This document shows, piece after piece, positions 45,791 through 54,758 of a DNA stretch of 64,000 bases. The notes below the pieces were generated by a model. It worked only from the letters and a program-made list of their open reading frames with translations. It was not told the DNA's origin and ran no database searches. The number at the start of each line of letters is the position of its first letter. The stretch's first letter is position 1. The position numbers and the translations under genes are program-made. Source of the DNA: RSA11 sp036564135 (GTDB taxonomy: Bacteria > Actinomycetota > Thermoleophilia > Solirubrobacterales > 70-9); the NCBI GenBank assembly GCA_036564135.1, contig DATCLC010000062.1, positions 1 through 64,000 on the forward strand, read 5' to 3'.

Positions 45791-46572
45791 ACGCCGAAGC
45801 GGCCGAGCTCGCGCGCGCCCGGCTGGCCGAGCTGCTCTCCGCCGAAGCCGCCGCCCGCGCGAGCGAGGCCGACGCCTGGCGGGACGGCTACCTCAACCTG
45901 GCACCGGACGGCGTCGAGTCCACCGGCGCCGCCCAGGATTTGATGCTGACCAGCGTCGTGCCGGCGATCTACGAGCGCTGGTGGCGCCCGGCGCTCGGGC
46001 GCGCGGTGAAGGGCCTCGGCGGGCCCGGGATGACCGAGGAGCTGCGCATCGCGCGGCTCTTCCTCGGGCTCGCGGGCGGCGAGCGGGTGCTCGATGTGGC
46101 CTGCGGGCCGGGCAACTTCTCACGCCGGTTCGCGCGGATCGCCGGCGAGGGCGGGTTCGTCGTCGGACTCGACGCCTCGCCGACCATGCTCGCCAAGGCC
46201 GTGGCCGAGACGCGCGAGGAGGGCCTTGAGAACATCGCCTTCGTCCGCGGCGATGCGACGGCGCTGCCGCTGCGCGACGGCAGCGTGGACTGCGTGTGCT
46301 GCTTCGCGGCGCTCCACCTCTTCGCGGAGCCCATCGTCGCCCTCGACGAGATGCGCAGGGTGCTCGGCCCCGGCGGGCGGATCGCGCTCATGACCTCGAT
46401 CCGCCGCGCCGTCGCGCCGTGGCCACTGGGTCAGCTCGCCCAGCGGTTGAGCGGGATGCGGGTGTTCGAGCCCGACGAGATCACCGACGCGCTCGCCGAC
46501 CGCGGGTTCGTCGAGATCGGCAAACGCGTCTCGGGTTTCGTGCAGTTCGTCGGCGGGCGGCTGCCGGAGTGA
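45787..46572 (+). CDS. Class I SAM-dependent methyltransferase
   Basis: The 261-residue protein has motif I VLDVACGPGNFSRRFA (about 100), the acidic loop VVGLDASPTML, VRGDATALPLRDGSVDCVCC and post-motif ALHLFAEPIVALDEMRRVLGPGG, all of the Methyltransf_11 type. Substrate unknown; possibly a small molecule or lipid. Overlaps the preceding small gene by 4 nt. The gene ends just before a pseudogene fragment. Confidence 0.9.
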   Translation: MNAEAAELARARLAELLSAEAAARASEADAWRDGYLNLAPDGVESTGAAQDLMLTSVVPAIYERWWRPALGRAVKGLGGPGMTEELRIARLFLGLAGGERVLDVACGPGNFSRRFARIAGEGGFVVGLDASPTMLAKAVAETREEGLENIAFVRGDATALPLRDGSVDCVCCFAALHLFAEPIVALDEMRRVLGPGGRIALMTSIRRAVAPWPLGQLAQRLSGMRVFEPDEITDALADRGFVEIGKRVSGFVQFVGGRLPE

Positions 46573-46591
46573 TCCGGGCCGAGCCGGGGCC

Positions 46592-46730
46592 TCACCCCTG
46601 GCCGCACTCCTTGAGGCCGAACTCCGTGGCCAACTCGGTCGCCTCCGGGATCGATGGCGCTGACCCGGTGACGAGGAGCGATGGATCCGCGCGGGCCTCC
46701 TCGATGCCGGTCTCGAGCTTTGCGTAGCAG
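46592..46730 (-). pseudogene. Truncated duplicate of the lipoprotein C-terminus
   Basis: Read on the minus strand, this gap encodes YAKLETGIEEARADPSLLV, then TGSAPSIPEATELATEFGLK and ECGQG plus stop. The intact lipoprotein at 47799-48269 ends YAKLEASIDEVLDDPTLVL, AGSTPSLQEATQLASDFGFK, ECGR. About 45 residues match and no start or upstream half is present. It flanks the LLM gene on the other side from the intact copy, suggesting a local duplication. Confidence 0.8.
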
Positions 46731-46756
46731 CCGCGCGCGCCCGGCTACGGCGAACA

Positions 46757-47785
46757 TCAAGCGGCCGGCGCGAACGTCTCGATGATCCGCCGCTGGTAGG
46801 CCGCGATGCGCTCGGGCTCGATGAAGTAGGTCGGGGGCGTGAGGCTGACCGCGTCGCCGAGCTCGGCGATCCGCTCGACGCGGGCGCGCACCTTGTCCGG
46901 CGGCCCGGCGGCGCAGTAGGTGTCCACCATCTCGTCGGTGACGTGCGACGCGAGGTTGGCGAAATCGCCAGCGCGAAACGCGTTGCGCACGGCCTCCGCC
47001 TGCTCGCCGAAGCCGTGCATCTCCCAGAGCGGCGCGTAGGTGCGTACGGTCGCGTAGAAGGCGATCGTCCGCCGCGCGGCCTCGTACGCCGCCTCCTCGT
47101 CCTCGTCGATCGCGCAGCACACGCCGGGGATGAAGTCGAAGTTCGCGCGCGAGCGGCCTGAGCGCTGCAGGCCGAGCTCGAAGTTCGGGATCACGACCTC
47201 CTCCAGCCAGCGCGGCGAGCAGATCAGGTGCCCGAGCAGTCCGTCGGCGACGTCGCCCGCCATGCGCGCCATGCCCTCCTGCACGGCGGCGGTGTAGATC
47301 GGCACCCGCTCGCGCACCGGCGGGTGCGGCCGCACCCAGCCCTTGATGTCGATGTCGTGGTAGGTGCCCTGGAAGCGGATCGGCTCACCCGTGTGCGCCT
47401 TCTCCATGATCAGCCGCACCGCCTCGACGGTCTCGCGCAGATGCGGCGCGGGGCGCCCGTACTCGGCGCCGTGCCAGGTCTCGTTCAGCCTTTTCACGCC
47501 GGCGCCGAGGCCAAGCCGAAAGCGCCCGCCCGAGGCCTCGTCGATGTCGAGGGCGGAGAGCGCCAGGATCATCGGGCTGCGCACGAAGCCCCATGTGATC
47601 CCCGTGCCGATCCCGATCCGCTCGGTGTTCGCGGCCAGCCACGTTGCCTGCGTCATCGTCGAGCGGTACAGCTCGACGGCCCAGACGCCCTCGATCCCGG
47701 CGCGCTCGGCAGCCTGCGCCTCGCTCGCCAAGTCGTCGAGGCTCTGGCCGAGCGCCGCGATCTGGATGCGGTCGAGCGCGCCCAT
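46757..47785 (-). CDS. LLM class flavin/F420-dependent oxidoreductase
   Basis: The 342-residue luciferase-like TIM barrel has the family signature: ERAGIEGVWAVELYRSTM, IGIGTGITWGFVRSPMILA, GRFRLGLGAGVKRLNETW and a late PDKVRARVERIAELG. LLM proteins with these motifs often use F420 in actinobacteria, though FMN cannot be excluded. The substrate is unknown. It lies between the lipoprotein gene and its truncated duplicate. Confidence 0.88.
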   Translation of the reverse strand: MGALDRIQIAALGQSLDDLASEAQAAERAGIEGVWAVELYRSTMTQATWLAANTERIGIGTGITWGFVRSPMILALSALDIDEASGGRFRLGLGAGVKRLNETWHGAEYGRPAPHLRETVEAVRLIMEKAHTGEPIRFQGTYHDIDIKGWVRPHPPVRERVPIYTAAVQEGMARMAGDVADGLLGHLICSPRWLEEVVIPNFELGLQRSGRSRANFDFIPGVCCAIDEDEEAAYEAARRTIAFYATVRTYAPLWEMHGFGEQAEAVRNAFRAGDFANLASHVTDEMVDTYCAAGPPDKVRARVERIAELGDAVSLTPPTYFIEPERIAAYQRRIIETFAPAA

Positions 47786-47798
47786 CGCGTCCCCGGCC

Positions 47799-48269
47799 CT
47801 AGCGGCCGCACTCCTTGAAGCCGAAGTCGCTGGCGAGTTGGGTCGCCTCCTGCAGCGACGGGGTGCTGCCGGCGAGGACGAGCGTCGGATCGTCGAGCAC
47901 CTCGTCGATGCTCGCTTCGAGCTTCGCGTAGATCCTGTTGAGCTCGTCCGCGTCCGCCTCGGGCGCGGGCAGCGCGCGCAGCTCCTTGAGCTGCTTCTTC
48001 ATGCTCGGCACGAGGATCTCCTCGGCGAGGCGCCGCAGCTCCCTGGGCTTGGCGTTCTCGGGATCGAGCCCGGCGAACTTCCTGCCGATCTGCGCCACGG
48101 CCTCCTCGTCGGCGCGCCTGCAGATCTCATCCGCCTTGGCGATGAAGTCGGCGGTCTCGTCGCTGGCCGCGCCGTCATCTCCGCCGCAGGCGGCGAGCGC
48201 GAGCAGGGTCAGGGCGGCCAGCAGGCTCAGCAGGCCATGAGGGTTTGTCCGATCCCCCCTCTCGTCCAC
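47799..48269 (-). CDS. Small lipoprotein, unknown function
   Basis: GTG 48269 gives 156 residues with a lipobox ALLALAACGG-like LLALAAC (lipidated Cys28). The mature part is helical and charged (TADFIAKADEICRRADEEAV, LRRLAEEILVPSMKKQLKEL) and ends FGFKECGR. It resembles a family of small actinobacterial lipoproteins with paired cysteines (EIC...KEC). A truncated duplicate occurs 1.1 kb away. It follows the LLM gene on the same strand after 13 nt. Confidence 0.75.
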   Translation of the reverse strand: MDERGDRTNPHGLLSLLAALTLLALAACGGDDGAASDETADFIAKADEICRRADEEAVAQIGRKFAGLDPENAKPRELRRLAEEILVPSMKKQLKELRALPAPEADADELNRIYAKLEASIDEVLDDPTLVLAGSTPSLQEATQLASDFGFKECGR

Positions 48270-48324
48270 GTTGCGCGCGGGCACGATACGCCAACCCGGC
48301 GCTTCCCGGACGGTTTCCCGCTCC

Positions 48325-49506
48325 TCAGACGCGCTGGATGATCGTGCCGGTCCCGAGCCCGCCGCCACAGCACATGGTGACGAGCCCGACCTCCTTGTCG
48401 GAGCGCTCGAGCTCGTGCAGCAGCGTCGTGATCAGGCGCGCGCCGGTCGAACCCAGTGGGTGGCCGAGCGCGATCGCGCCGCCGTTCACGTTGACGCGGT
48501 CCATGTCGGGCTCGAGCTCGCGGCGCCAGGCGGCGATCACCGAGGCGAAGGCCTCGTTGACCTCGAAGAGGTCGACGTCGTCCACGGTCATGCCGTTGCG
48601 GTCGAGCAGCTTGCGCGTCGCCGGGATCGGACCGGTCAGCATCATCACCGGGTCGACGCCGACCGTCGTCTGGTCGACGATGCGGGCGCGCGGCGTAAGC
48701 CCCAGCGCCTCGGCCTTCTCGCGCGTCATCAGCAGGACGCCCGCGGCACCGTCGGAGATCTGCGAGGAGTTGCCCGCGGTGATCTTGCCGTCCTCCTTGA
48801 ACGCGGGCCGGAGCTCGGCGAGCTTCTCGAGGCTCGTGTCCGGGCGGATTCCCTGGTCGGTGACGTACGTGTCGCCGTTCACCTGGAAGGGCACGATCTC
48901 GCGCTCGAAGCGGCCCTCCTCGGTCGCGCGCGCGGCGAGCTGGTGGGAGCGCAGGCCGATCTCGTCGAGCTCGGAGCGCGGGATCTCCCACTTCTCGGCG
49001 ATCATCTCGGCGGAGATCCCCTGCGGGACGAGGTTGTAGCGCTCGAGCAGCTTGGGCGAGAACGCCGCGCCGTGCTCGGACATGACCTGCATGCCGTCGG
49101 CAAACGAGATGTGGCCCATGTGCTCCACGCCCGCGCCGATGGCGACGTCGTGCACGCCCGAGGCGACCAACGCCGCGGCGAAGTTCACCGCCTGCTGGGC
49201 GGAGCCGCACTGGCGGTCGACGGTCGTCGCCGGCGTTTCGATCGGCAGCCCCGCCTCGAGCCAGGCGTTGCGCGCGATGTTCATGCCCTGCTCGCCGAAC
49301 TGCTGAACGCAGCCGGCCACGACGTCCTCGACCTCGGCGGGGTCGATGCCGGCGCGCTCGATCAGCGCGCTGTAGACCGTGGCGAGGAGGGTCGAGGCGT
49401 GGACGTCCTTGTAGTAGCCCTTCTCCTCGTGGCCGCGGCCGATGGGCGTGCGCACGGCCTCGACGATCACTACCTCGCGTCCCTGGAACTTGCCGTTGTC
49501 GGACAT
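48325..49506 (-). CDS. Acetyl-CoA acetyltransferase (thiolase)
   Basis: The 393-residue enzyme has C100 in TTVDRQCGSAQQA, His in EVNEAFAS, GGAIALGHPLGSTGAR and a second Cys in MCCGGGLGTG, all thiolase active-site motifs. It cleaves or condenses acyl-CoA. FadA versus acetoacetyl-CoA thiolase cannot be decided. Fatty-acid catabolism is supported by the hydroxyacyl-CoA dehydrogenase at 51.9 kb, though not adjacent. Start ATG 49506. Confidence 0.93.
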   Translation of the reverse strand: MSDNGKFQGREVVIVEAVRTPIGRGHEEKGYYKDVHASTLLATVYSALIERAGIDPAEVEDVVAGCVQQFGEQGMNIARNAWLEAGLPIETPATTVDRQCGSAQQAVNFAAALVASGVHDVAIGAGVEHMGHISFADGMQVMSEHGAAFSPKLLERYNLVPQGISAEMIAEKWEIPRSELDEIGLRSHQLAARATEEGRFEREIVPFQVNGDTYVTDQGIRPDTSLEKLAELRPAFKEDGKITAGNSSQISDGAAGVLLMTREKAEALGLTPRARIVDQTTVGVDPVMMLTGPIPATRKLLDRNGMTVDDVDLFEVNEAFASVIAAWRRELEPDMDRVNVNGGAIALGHPLGSTGARLITTLLHELERSDKEVGLVTMCCGGGLGTGTIIQRV

Positions 49507-49558
49507 GGAGCCTCCTAAGCCTTCACGGGTAGGGAGACCATAGCGCCCGACTGACTCG

Positions 49559-51784
49559 TCAGTCAGCAGTTGCCTCGGCGGGCGCGACGGGCCCCGCGTG
49601 GCTGATGCGCGACGGCCACCAGTTGCGCTCGCCGAGCAGGAACGCGATCGAGGGCACGAGGATCGTGCGCACGAGGAAGGTGTCCACGATCAGCCCGAGC
49701 GCGATCGTGAAGCCGATCTGGAAGAGCACCTCGAGGGGGAGGGTCATGAGCGCGCAGAAGGTGCCGGCGAGGATCAGGCCCGCGGAGGTGATCACGCCGC
49801 CGGTGCGCTCGAGACCGACGATGACCGCGTCCTTGGTCTCGCGACGGTGGGCCTCCTCGCGGATGCGGCTGATCAGGAAGATGTTGTAGTCGACGCCGAG
49901 CGCGACCAGGAAGATGAACGCGAAGGTAGCGAGCGACGGGTCGCTGTCCGGCTGGTTGAAGATCTCGGTGAAGATCAGCGTCGACGCACCGATCGCAAAC
50001 GCGAAGGAGAGCACCACGGTCGCGATCAGGTGCAGGGGCGCGACGAGCGCGCGCAGGAGCGCGCAGAGGATCAAAAAGATCACCGCCAGCACCAGCGGGA
50101 CGACCAAGCGGGCGTCGGCGTCGAGCGTCTCCTCGGTGTCGAAGTTCTCGGCGGTCAGGCCGCCGACGAGGGCGAGCTCGCCACCCGCCGCCTCCGTGAT
50201 GCTCGCGCGCAGTGCCGGGATCGTGTCGCTGGCCTCCTCGGAGAACGGGTCGTGGGCGAGCGTCGCGTCGATGCGCACGAGCTCCCCGTCCTCGGAGCGC
50301 CCGGTGACGGCGGCCGCGTCGACGCCCTCGTGCTCGGCGACGACCGCCGCCACCCGCTCGGCGACCGGCGCCGCCGCGATTACGGTCGTCGGCGCGGTCT
50401 GGCCGGCGGAGAGCTCGCGCTCCACGATCCGCTGCCCCTGAACCGACTCGGGGTCGTTGCGGAAGCCCTCGCCGAAGTCGAGGATGCCGCGCTCCTGCAG
50501 GTTGCCGAGCGCCCCGGCGGCGAGCACGGCGACCGAGACCAAGAGCGTGAGGACGGGCCGGTCGTGGACGAAGTGCCCGATCCGCCGCCAGATCCCGCGC
50601 GCCTGCTGCGCCTCGGTTCCGACCCGCGGGACCGCGGGCCAAAAGGCGCGGCGGCCCAGGCAGGAGAGCAGGGCGGGCAGGAGCGTGAGGCCAGCGGCGA
50701 TCATGATCGCGATCCCCAGCGCGAGCACCGGGCCCATCGACGCCGTCGACCGCATGTCGGCGAGCATCAGGACGAGCATCGCTGCCACGACCGTGCCGCC
50801 GGCCGAGAGGATGGCAGGGGCGGTGCGCTCGGTCGCGCGCGCCATCGCGTCGTGGACGTCCTCGCGCTGGCGCAACTCCTCCCGGTAGCGGGCGACGATC
50901 AGCAGGCAGTAATCCGTGCCCGCGCCGAACATGAGGATGATCAAGAGCGCGGTCGTCTGGCCGCTGACCTCGATCGCGCCGGCCTGGATCAGCCCGTAGA
51001 CCGCGGCTGCGGCGATGCCGTAGGCGATCGCGACCACGAACAGGGGCACGAGCGCGATCACCGGCGAGCGGTAGATCAAGAGCAGCAGGACGAGGATCAG
51101 CGAGACGGTGACCGCGAGCAGGGTCAGGTCGACCGACTGGAAGACCTCGACCGAATCGTTGACGATCCCCGCGACCCCGGTCACGTACGCGCGCAGCTCG
51201 CCCTCGGGCGCGTCGGACGGGGGCACCAGGTCGCGCAGGGCGGTGACGTTGTCCTGGATCTCCTCGGAGTCCTCGGAGTTCGTGCGGACGAGCATCGCCG
51301 CGGTGGCGCCGTCCTCCGAGACCGAGGGCGTCGCCTCGCCGGGCTGGTCCTGATCGCCCGCGGCGGCCCCGCCCTGGGTCGCGAGCTCGCGCGCCCCGCA
51401 TACCGGGCCCCTGAACGGGTCGATCACGCTCAAGAGGTCGGTGAGCTCGGAGCTGCACGGCGCCAACGGGTCGGGCCGCTCGAGGCCGGCGATCGCGAGG
51501 GCGTCCTCGGTGATCCGCTGCCGGTCGGCGTCGGTCAGGCCACCGTCGCGGTTGTAGACGATGAGCGCGTCGACCTCGCGCCCGTCGGGGAAGCGATCGG
51601 AGACGAGGTCGTTGACCACGGTCGACTCCGCCGACGCGGGCAAAAACGCCTCGTTCTCGTTGGTCGTCGCTTCCTGCAGCTTGGGCTGAAACTGGGCGAG
51701 CCCGAGCCCGACGACGACCCAGGTGACGAGCACGAACCACTTCGTGCGCCGGCCTGAGGCGAAGCGGGAGATCGAGCCAAGCAC
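49559..51784 (-). CDS. MMPL/RND-family transporter
   Basis: The 741-residue protein (GTG 51784, LGSISRFASGRRTKWF) has 11-12 predicted helices in two halves and periplasmic-like loops. Signatures are ILMFGAGTDYCLLIVARYREEL (about 360) and FIFLVALGVDYNIFLISRIREEA (about 645), the MMPL motifs with essential Asp. It likely exports lipids or small molecules. Its end lies 53 bp from the thiolase start. The open frame upstream of the GTG lies in the divergent gene. Confidence 0.92.
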   Translation of the reverse strand: MLGSISRFASGRRTKWFVLVTWVVVGLGLAQFQPKLQEATTNENEAFLPASAESTVVNDLVSDRFPDGREVDALIVYNRDGGLTDADRQRITEDALAIAGLERPDPLAPCSSELTDLLSVIDPFRGPVCGARELATQGGAAAGDQDQPGEATPSVSEDGATAAMLVRTNSEDSEEIQDNVTALRDLVPPSDAPEGELRAYVTGVAGIVNDSVEVFQSVDLTLLAVTVSLILVLLLLIYRSPVIALVPLFVVAIAYGIAAAAVYGLIQAGAIEVSGQTTALLIILMFGAGTDYCLLIVARYREELRQREDVHDAMARATERTAPAILSAGGTVVAAMLVLMLADMRSTASMGPVLALGIAIMIAAGLTLLPALLSCLGRRAFWPAVPRVGTEAQQARGIWRRIGHFVHDRPVLTLLVSVAVLAAGALGNLQERGILDFGEGFRNDPESVQGQRIVERELSAGQTAPTTVIAAAPVAERVAAVVAEHEGVDAAAVTGRSEDGELVRIDATLAHDPFSEEASDTIPALRASITEAAGGELALVGGLTAENFDTEETLDADARLVVPLVLAVIFLILCALLRALVAPLHLIATVVLSFAFAIGASTLIFTEIFNQPDSDPSLATFAFIFLVALGVDYNIFLISRIREEAHRRETKDAVIVGLERTGGVITSAGLILAGTFCALMTLPLEVLFQIGFTIALGLIVDTFLVRTILVPSIAFLLGERNWWPSRISHAGPVAPAEATAD

Positions 51785-51871
51785 GGGCCGCGATGCTACC
51801 GACGAGTCGGTTTCTCCGGGGTAGGAAAAAGTGCAGCACGGGGCCTGTGGGCCGTGATACGAAACCCCGCC

Positions 51872-52696
51872 ATGAGCTCCCCAGACGGCTACGAACGTCC
51901 CGGAATCGCCGGCAGCGGCACGATCGCCTGCGGCCTCGCCGCGTGCGCGAGCACGCTCGGCGAGGTACGGCTGCTGGCCCGCAGCGACGCGTCCGCCTGG
52001 CGGGCGGAGGAGGCCGCGCAGAAGCTCGCCGGCAAGCTCGAAGGGGCGATGGCGTCCCGGATCCGAGTGACGACGGATCAGGGCGACCTCGCGGACTGCG
52101 ACATCGTCGTCGAGGCGATCGTCGAGGAGCTCGAGCCGAAAGCGAAGCTGCTCGCCAGCCTCGCCGAATCGAGCCCGGACGCCGACCTCGCCTCGACCAC
52201 TTCCTCGCTCTCCATCCGCGAGCTCGGGGAGCGCAGCGGCCACCCCGACCGGGTCTTCGGCCTGCACGTCTTCAACCCGGTGACGCGCATGGAGCTGGTC
52301 GAGCTCTGCGTGCCCGACACCGCGCGCCCGGGGGTCGCCGAGCGCGCCCGGGCCTGGTGCGCGGCGCTCGGCAAGGTCGCCGTAGACGTCCCCGACAACG
52401 CCGGCTTCGTCGTCAACCGGCTGCTCTTCCCGTACCTCTTCGACGCCGTCCGCTACATGGAGAGCTCGGGCCTCACCCCGGCCGCGATCGACGACTGCAT
52501 GCGCCTCGGCGCAGGCCACCCGATGGGCCCGCTCAAGCTGCTTGATCTGGTCGGCATCGACGTGAGCGTCGCGATCGGCGACAGCCTCCACGCCGAGACC
52601 GGCGAGCCCACCCACGCCCCGCCGGAGACCCTCCGCGAGATGGTCCGCGCGGGCAAGCTGGGCCGCAAGAGCGGCGAGGGGTTCTTCACGTACTGA
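51872..52696 (+). CDS. 3-hydroxyacyl-CoA dehydrogenase (3HCDH) family protein
   Basis: The 274-residue protein starts MSSPDGYERPGIAGSGTIACG. It has the N-terminal Rossmann GIAGSGTIACGLA, VVEAIVEELEPKAKLLASL, FGLHVFNPVTRMELVEL with the catalytic His, and a C-terminal domain AGHPMGPLKLLDLVGIDV. It should oxidise 3-hydroxybutyryl-CoA-like substrates. The fold is short for the family (about 280-290), but all key motifs are present. Divergent from MMPL. Confidence 0.9.
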   Translation: MSSPDGYERPGIAGSGTIACGLAACASTLGEVRLLARSDASAWRAEEAAQKLAGKLEGAMASRIRVTTDQGDLADCDIVVEAIVEELEPKAKLLASLAESSPDADLASTTSSLSIRELGERSGHPDRVFGLHVFNPVTRMELVELCVPDTARPGVAERARAWCAALGKVAVDVPDNAGFVVNRLLFPYLFDAVRYMESSGLTPAAIDDCMRLGAGHPMGPLKLLDLVGIDVSVAIGDSLHAETGEPTHAPPETLREMVRAGKLGRKSGEGFFTY

Positions 52697-52740
52697 GCGG
52701 AGCGGCGCGCTCGCGGCGACTCACAGGCGGACTCGCGCCG

Positions 52741-52875
52741 TCCCGCATCGCTCGCGATTCCGCGATACACACGACCCCGTCGTACAAACCGCGGATTCGG
52801 GCGCAGGGGTCGCCGCGAGTCGGCGATAACGACGCGCGCTCCTCCCCGCCGTCGCCGCCCTACCCCGGGCGCCGC
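52741..52875. repeat. Dispersed intergenic repeat, copy B
   Basis: CTCGCGATTCCGCGATA (52751-52767), ACGACCCCGTCG, then CGCGGATTCGGG, GGGGTCGCCGCGAGTCGGCG, ATAACGACGCGCGC and CCCCGCCGTCGCCGCCC form the block. It aligns with 36448-36575 by eye. It occupies the gap downstream of the hydroxyacyl-CoA dehydrogenase, together with about 50 bp of unassigned sequence to the next gene. Confidence 0.7.
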
Positions 52876-52929
52876 GCGGCACCACCAACGCCCGGGCTAC
52901 GCCGCAAGCCGCAGGTGTCCCGTCGCTCG

Positions 52930-53172
52930 CTACGCCTCTACCCGGCGCCCGCGGCCCGCGAGGTCCCAGACGACGTCCGCCTCGGAGATCCCCTGGGCCG
53001 CCGCCGCCTTGGCCACCTCGTCCCACGGCAGGCGCGCGTCGGGGAGATCGTCCCAGCGTGCTAGCTCGATCGACTCCAGCGCGCCGCTGAGCGCGGGGCC
53101 CAGCTGGGGCTGCGAGCGCAGCATCGCCTTCAGAACCTCGAGCTGCTTATCCGTGAGCCTCACGACCCACAT
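52930..53172 (-). CDS. Small hypothetical protein (80 aa)
   Basis: The 80-residue protein begins MWVVRLTDKQLEVLKAMLRSQP and continues with Ala-rich helices (DEVAKAAAAQGISEADVVWDLAG). It has no signal peptide or cysteine and looks helical, perhaps a small HTH-like regulator. It is 73 bp from the CNNM gene stop. The first residues (TDKQLEVLKAM) resemble DNA-binding HTH sequences, but I cannot place the family. Confidence 0.6.
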   Translation of the reverse strand: MWVVRLTDKQLEVLKAMLRSQPQLGPALSGALESIELARWDDLPDARLPWDEVAKAAAAQGISEADVVWDLAGRGRRVEA

Positions 53173-53245
53173 CTGACCCGCTCCTTCGATCGGGGCTGAC
53201 TACGAGGGGGACGGTAAACCGCGGCGCGGACGCGACCGCGCGGCT

Positions 53246-54589
53246 TCAGTCGCGGGCCGCCTCGTCGCCCGCCGGCGGCGTCGCGACGGCCTCGTGCTCA
53301 GTGGTGAGCGGCTTGATGCGCACCGCGACGATGCGGTTCTCGCGCACCGACTCCACACGGATCTCGTGCCCGTTGGCGCGGATGCTGTCCCCGCGCTTGG
53401 GCAGGCGGCCGAGCTGCGAGAAGACGTACCCGCCGATCGAGTTGTAGGCGTCGCTGTCCACGGGCAGCTTGATCCCCACGTCCTCGAGGTCGCCGAGGGC
53501 GACGTGGCCGCGCACGTAGTAGTCGCCGTCGGCGAGCCTGCGCACCTGCGAGGCGCGCGGATCGGTCTCGTCCTCGATCTCGCCGACCACCTCCTCGAGG
53601 ATGTCCTCGACGGTGACGATGCCGACGGTGCGCCCGTACTCGTCGGAGACCACTCCCAGCGAGCTGCGCTGGCGCTGCAGCTCGGCGAGCAGGTCGTCGA
53701 GCGGCTTCGTCTCGGGGAAGATCGGCACCGGCCGGACCGCGCTCTCGATCCCGGTGTCGGGCCCCGCGTTCATGTAGAGCCGCGCGAGGCTGTTGTTGTG
53801 AACCACGCCGCGCACGCGGTCGGGGTTGTCGTCCTCGATCACGACCAGCCGCGTGTGCCCCGAGCTCACGCAGCGCTGCAGCGCGTCCTCCACCGTCTCG
53901 TTGGCGTTGACGGTGACCACGGCCGGGATCGGCGTCATCACCTCGCGCGCCTCCTGCTCGTGCAGGTGGAAGACGCCGCCGAGCATGCCTGCCTCGCCCG
54001 GGTCGAGGTGGCCGCCCCGGGCGTTGCGGCTGATCAGCAGGCGGAGCTCCTCGGCGCTGGTTTCCTCGACATCGGTCGGGTCGACGCGGAACACGCGCCG
54101 CACGAGCCAGGTGGCCGGCGCGTTCGTGAGCATGATCAGCGGCGTGAACAGGCGGCGGAAGACCGACATCGGCCCGGAGATCCACAGCAGGATCGTCTCC
54201 GGCCGCGCGATGCCCAGCATCTTCGGCGCCTGCTCGCCGAAGGTCACGTGGAGCAGCGTGACGATCGTGAACGCGATCGCGAAGGCGAGGGCGTGGGAGC
54301 CCGCCTCGCCGATCACGTCGCCTAGCGCCGGCTCGATCAGGTCGGCGATCGCGGGCTCGCCCGCGAAACCGAGGCCGATCGAGGCGAGCGTGATGCCCAC
54401 CTGCGAGGTCGCGACGTACTCGTCGACGTTGTTGACCTGCGCGAGCGCGCGCTGCGCCCGCTTGTTCCCCTGATCGGCGCGTTTCTGCAGGCGCGAGGGC
54501 CTCGACCTAACGACCGCGAATTCCGCCGCAACGAAGAACCCGTTGATCAGGACGAGGACGACGACGAGCAGGAGCAGGAGGGCAGTCAT
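53246..54589 (-). CDS. CNNM/CorC (HlyC/CorC) family transporter with CBS pair
   Basis: The 447-residue protein has a DUF21/CNNM membrane domain (about 1-200; NGFFVAAEFAVVRSRPSR near the start), two CBS domains (about 215-335; EVMTPIPAVVTVNANETV, VSDEYGRTVGIVTVEDILEEVVGEI) and a C-terminal transporter-associated domain (about 350-430). Such proteins move Mg2+ or other divalent ions and respond to ATP-Mg. The gene is complete and ends in an acidic tail. Confidence 0.93.
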   Translation of the reverse strand: MTALLLLLVVVLVLINGFFVAAEFAVVRSRPSRLQKRADQGNKRAQRALAQVNNVDEYVATSQVGITLASIGLGFAGEPAIADLIEPALGDVIGEAGSHALAFAIAFTIVTLLHVTFGEQAPKMLGIARPETILLWISGPMSVFRRLFTPLIMLTNAPATWLVRRVFRVDPTDVEETSAEELRLLISRNARGGHLDPGEAGMLGGVFHLHEQEAREVMTPIPAVVTVNANETVEDALQRCVSSGHTRLVVIEDDNPDRVRGVVHNNSLARLYMNAGPDTGIESAVRPVPIFPETKPLDDLLAELQRQRSSLGVVSDEYGRTVGIVTVEDILEEVVGEIEDETDPRASQVRRLADGDYYVRGHVALGDLEDVGIKLPVDSDAYNSIGGYVFSQLGRLPKRGDSIRANGHEIRVESVRENRIVAVRIKPLTTEHEAVATPPAGDEAARD

Positions 54590-54758
54590 GTGCCTTCCCG
54601 CTTCAAGTAGTCAAACCCGTCCAACGGTTGTGGACGGGTACTCGGAGGTCGGTCGTCGTCCATCGGCGACATCGCGAAGGCTAGCAGCGCACAGGGCCGC
54701 CACAAAGGCCCAGGCGGCGCGCAGCGCCGAGGTCGCCACTCGGCTAGTTTGGCTGGCG

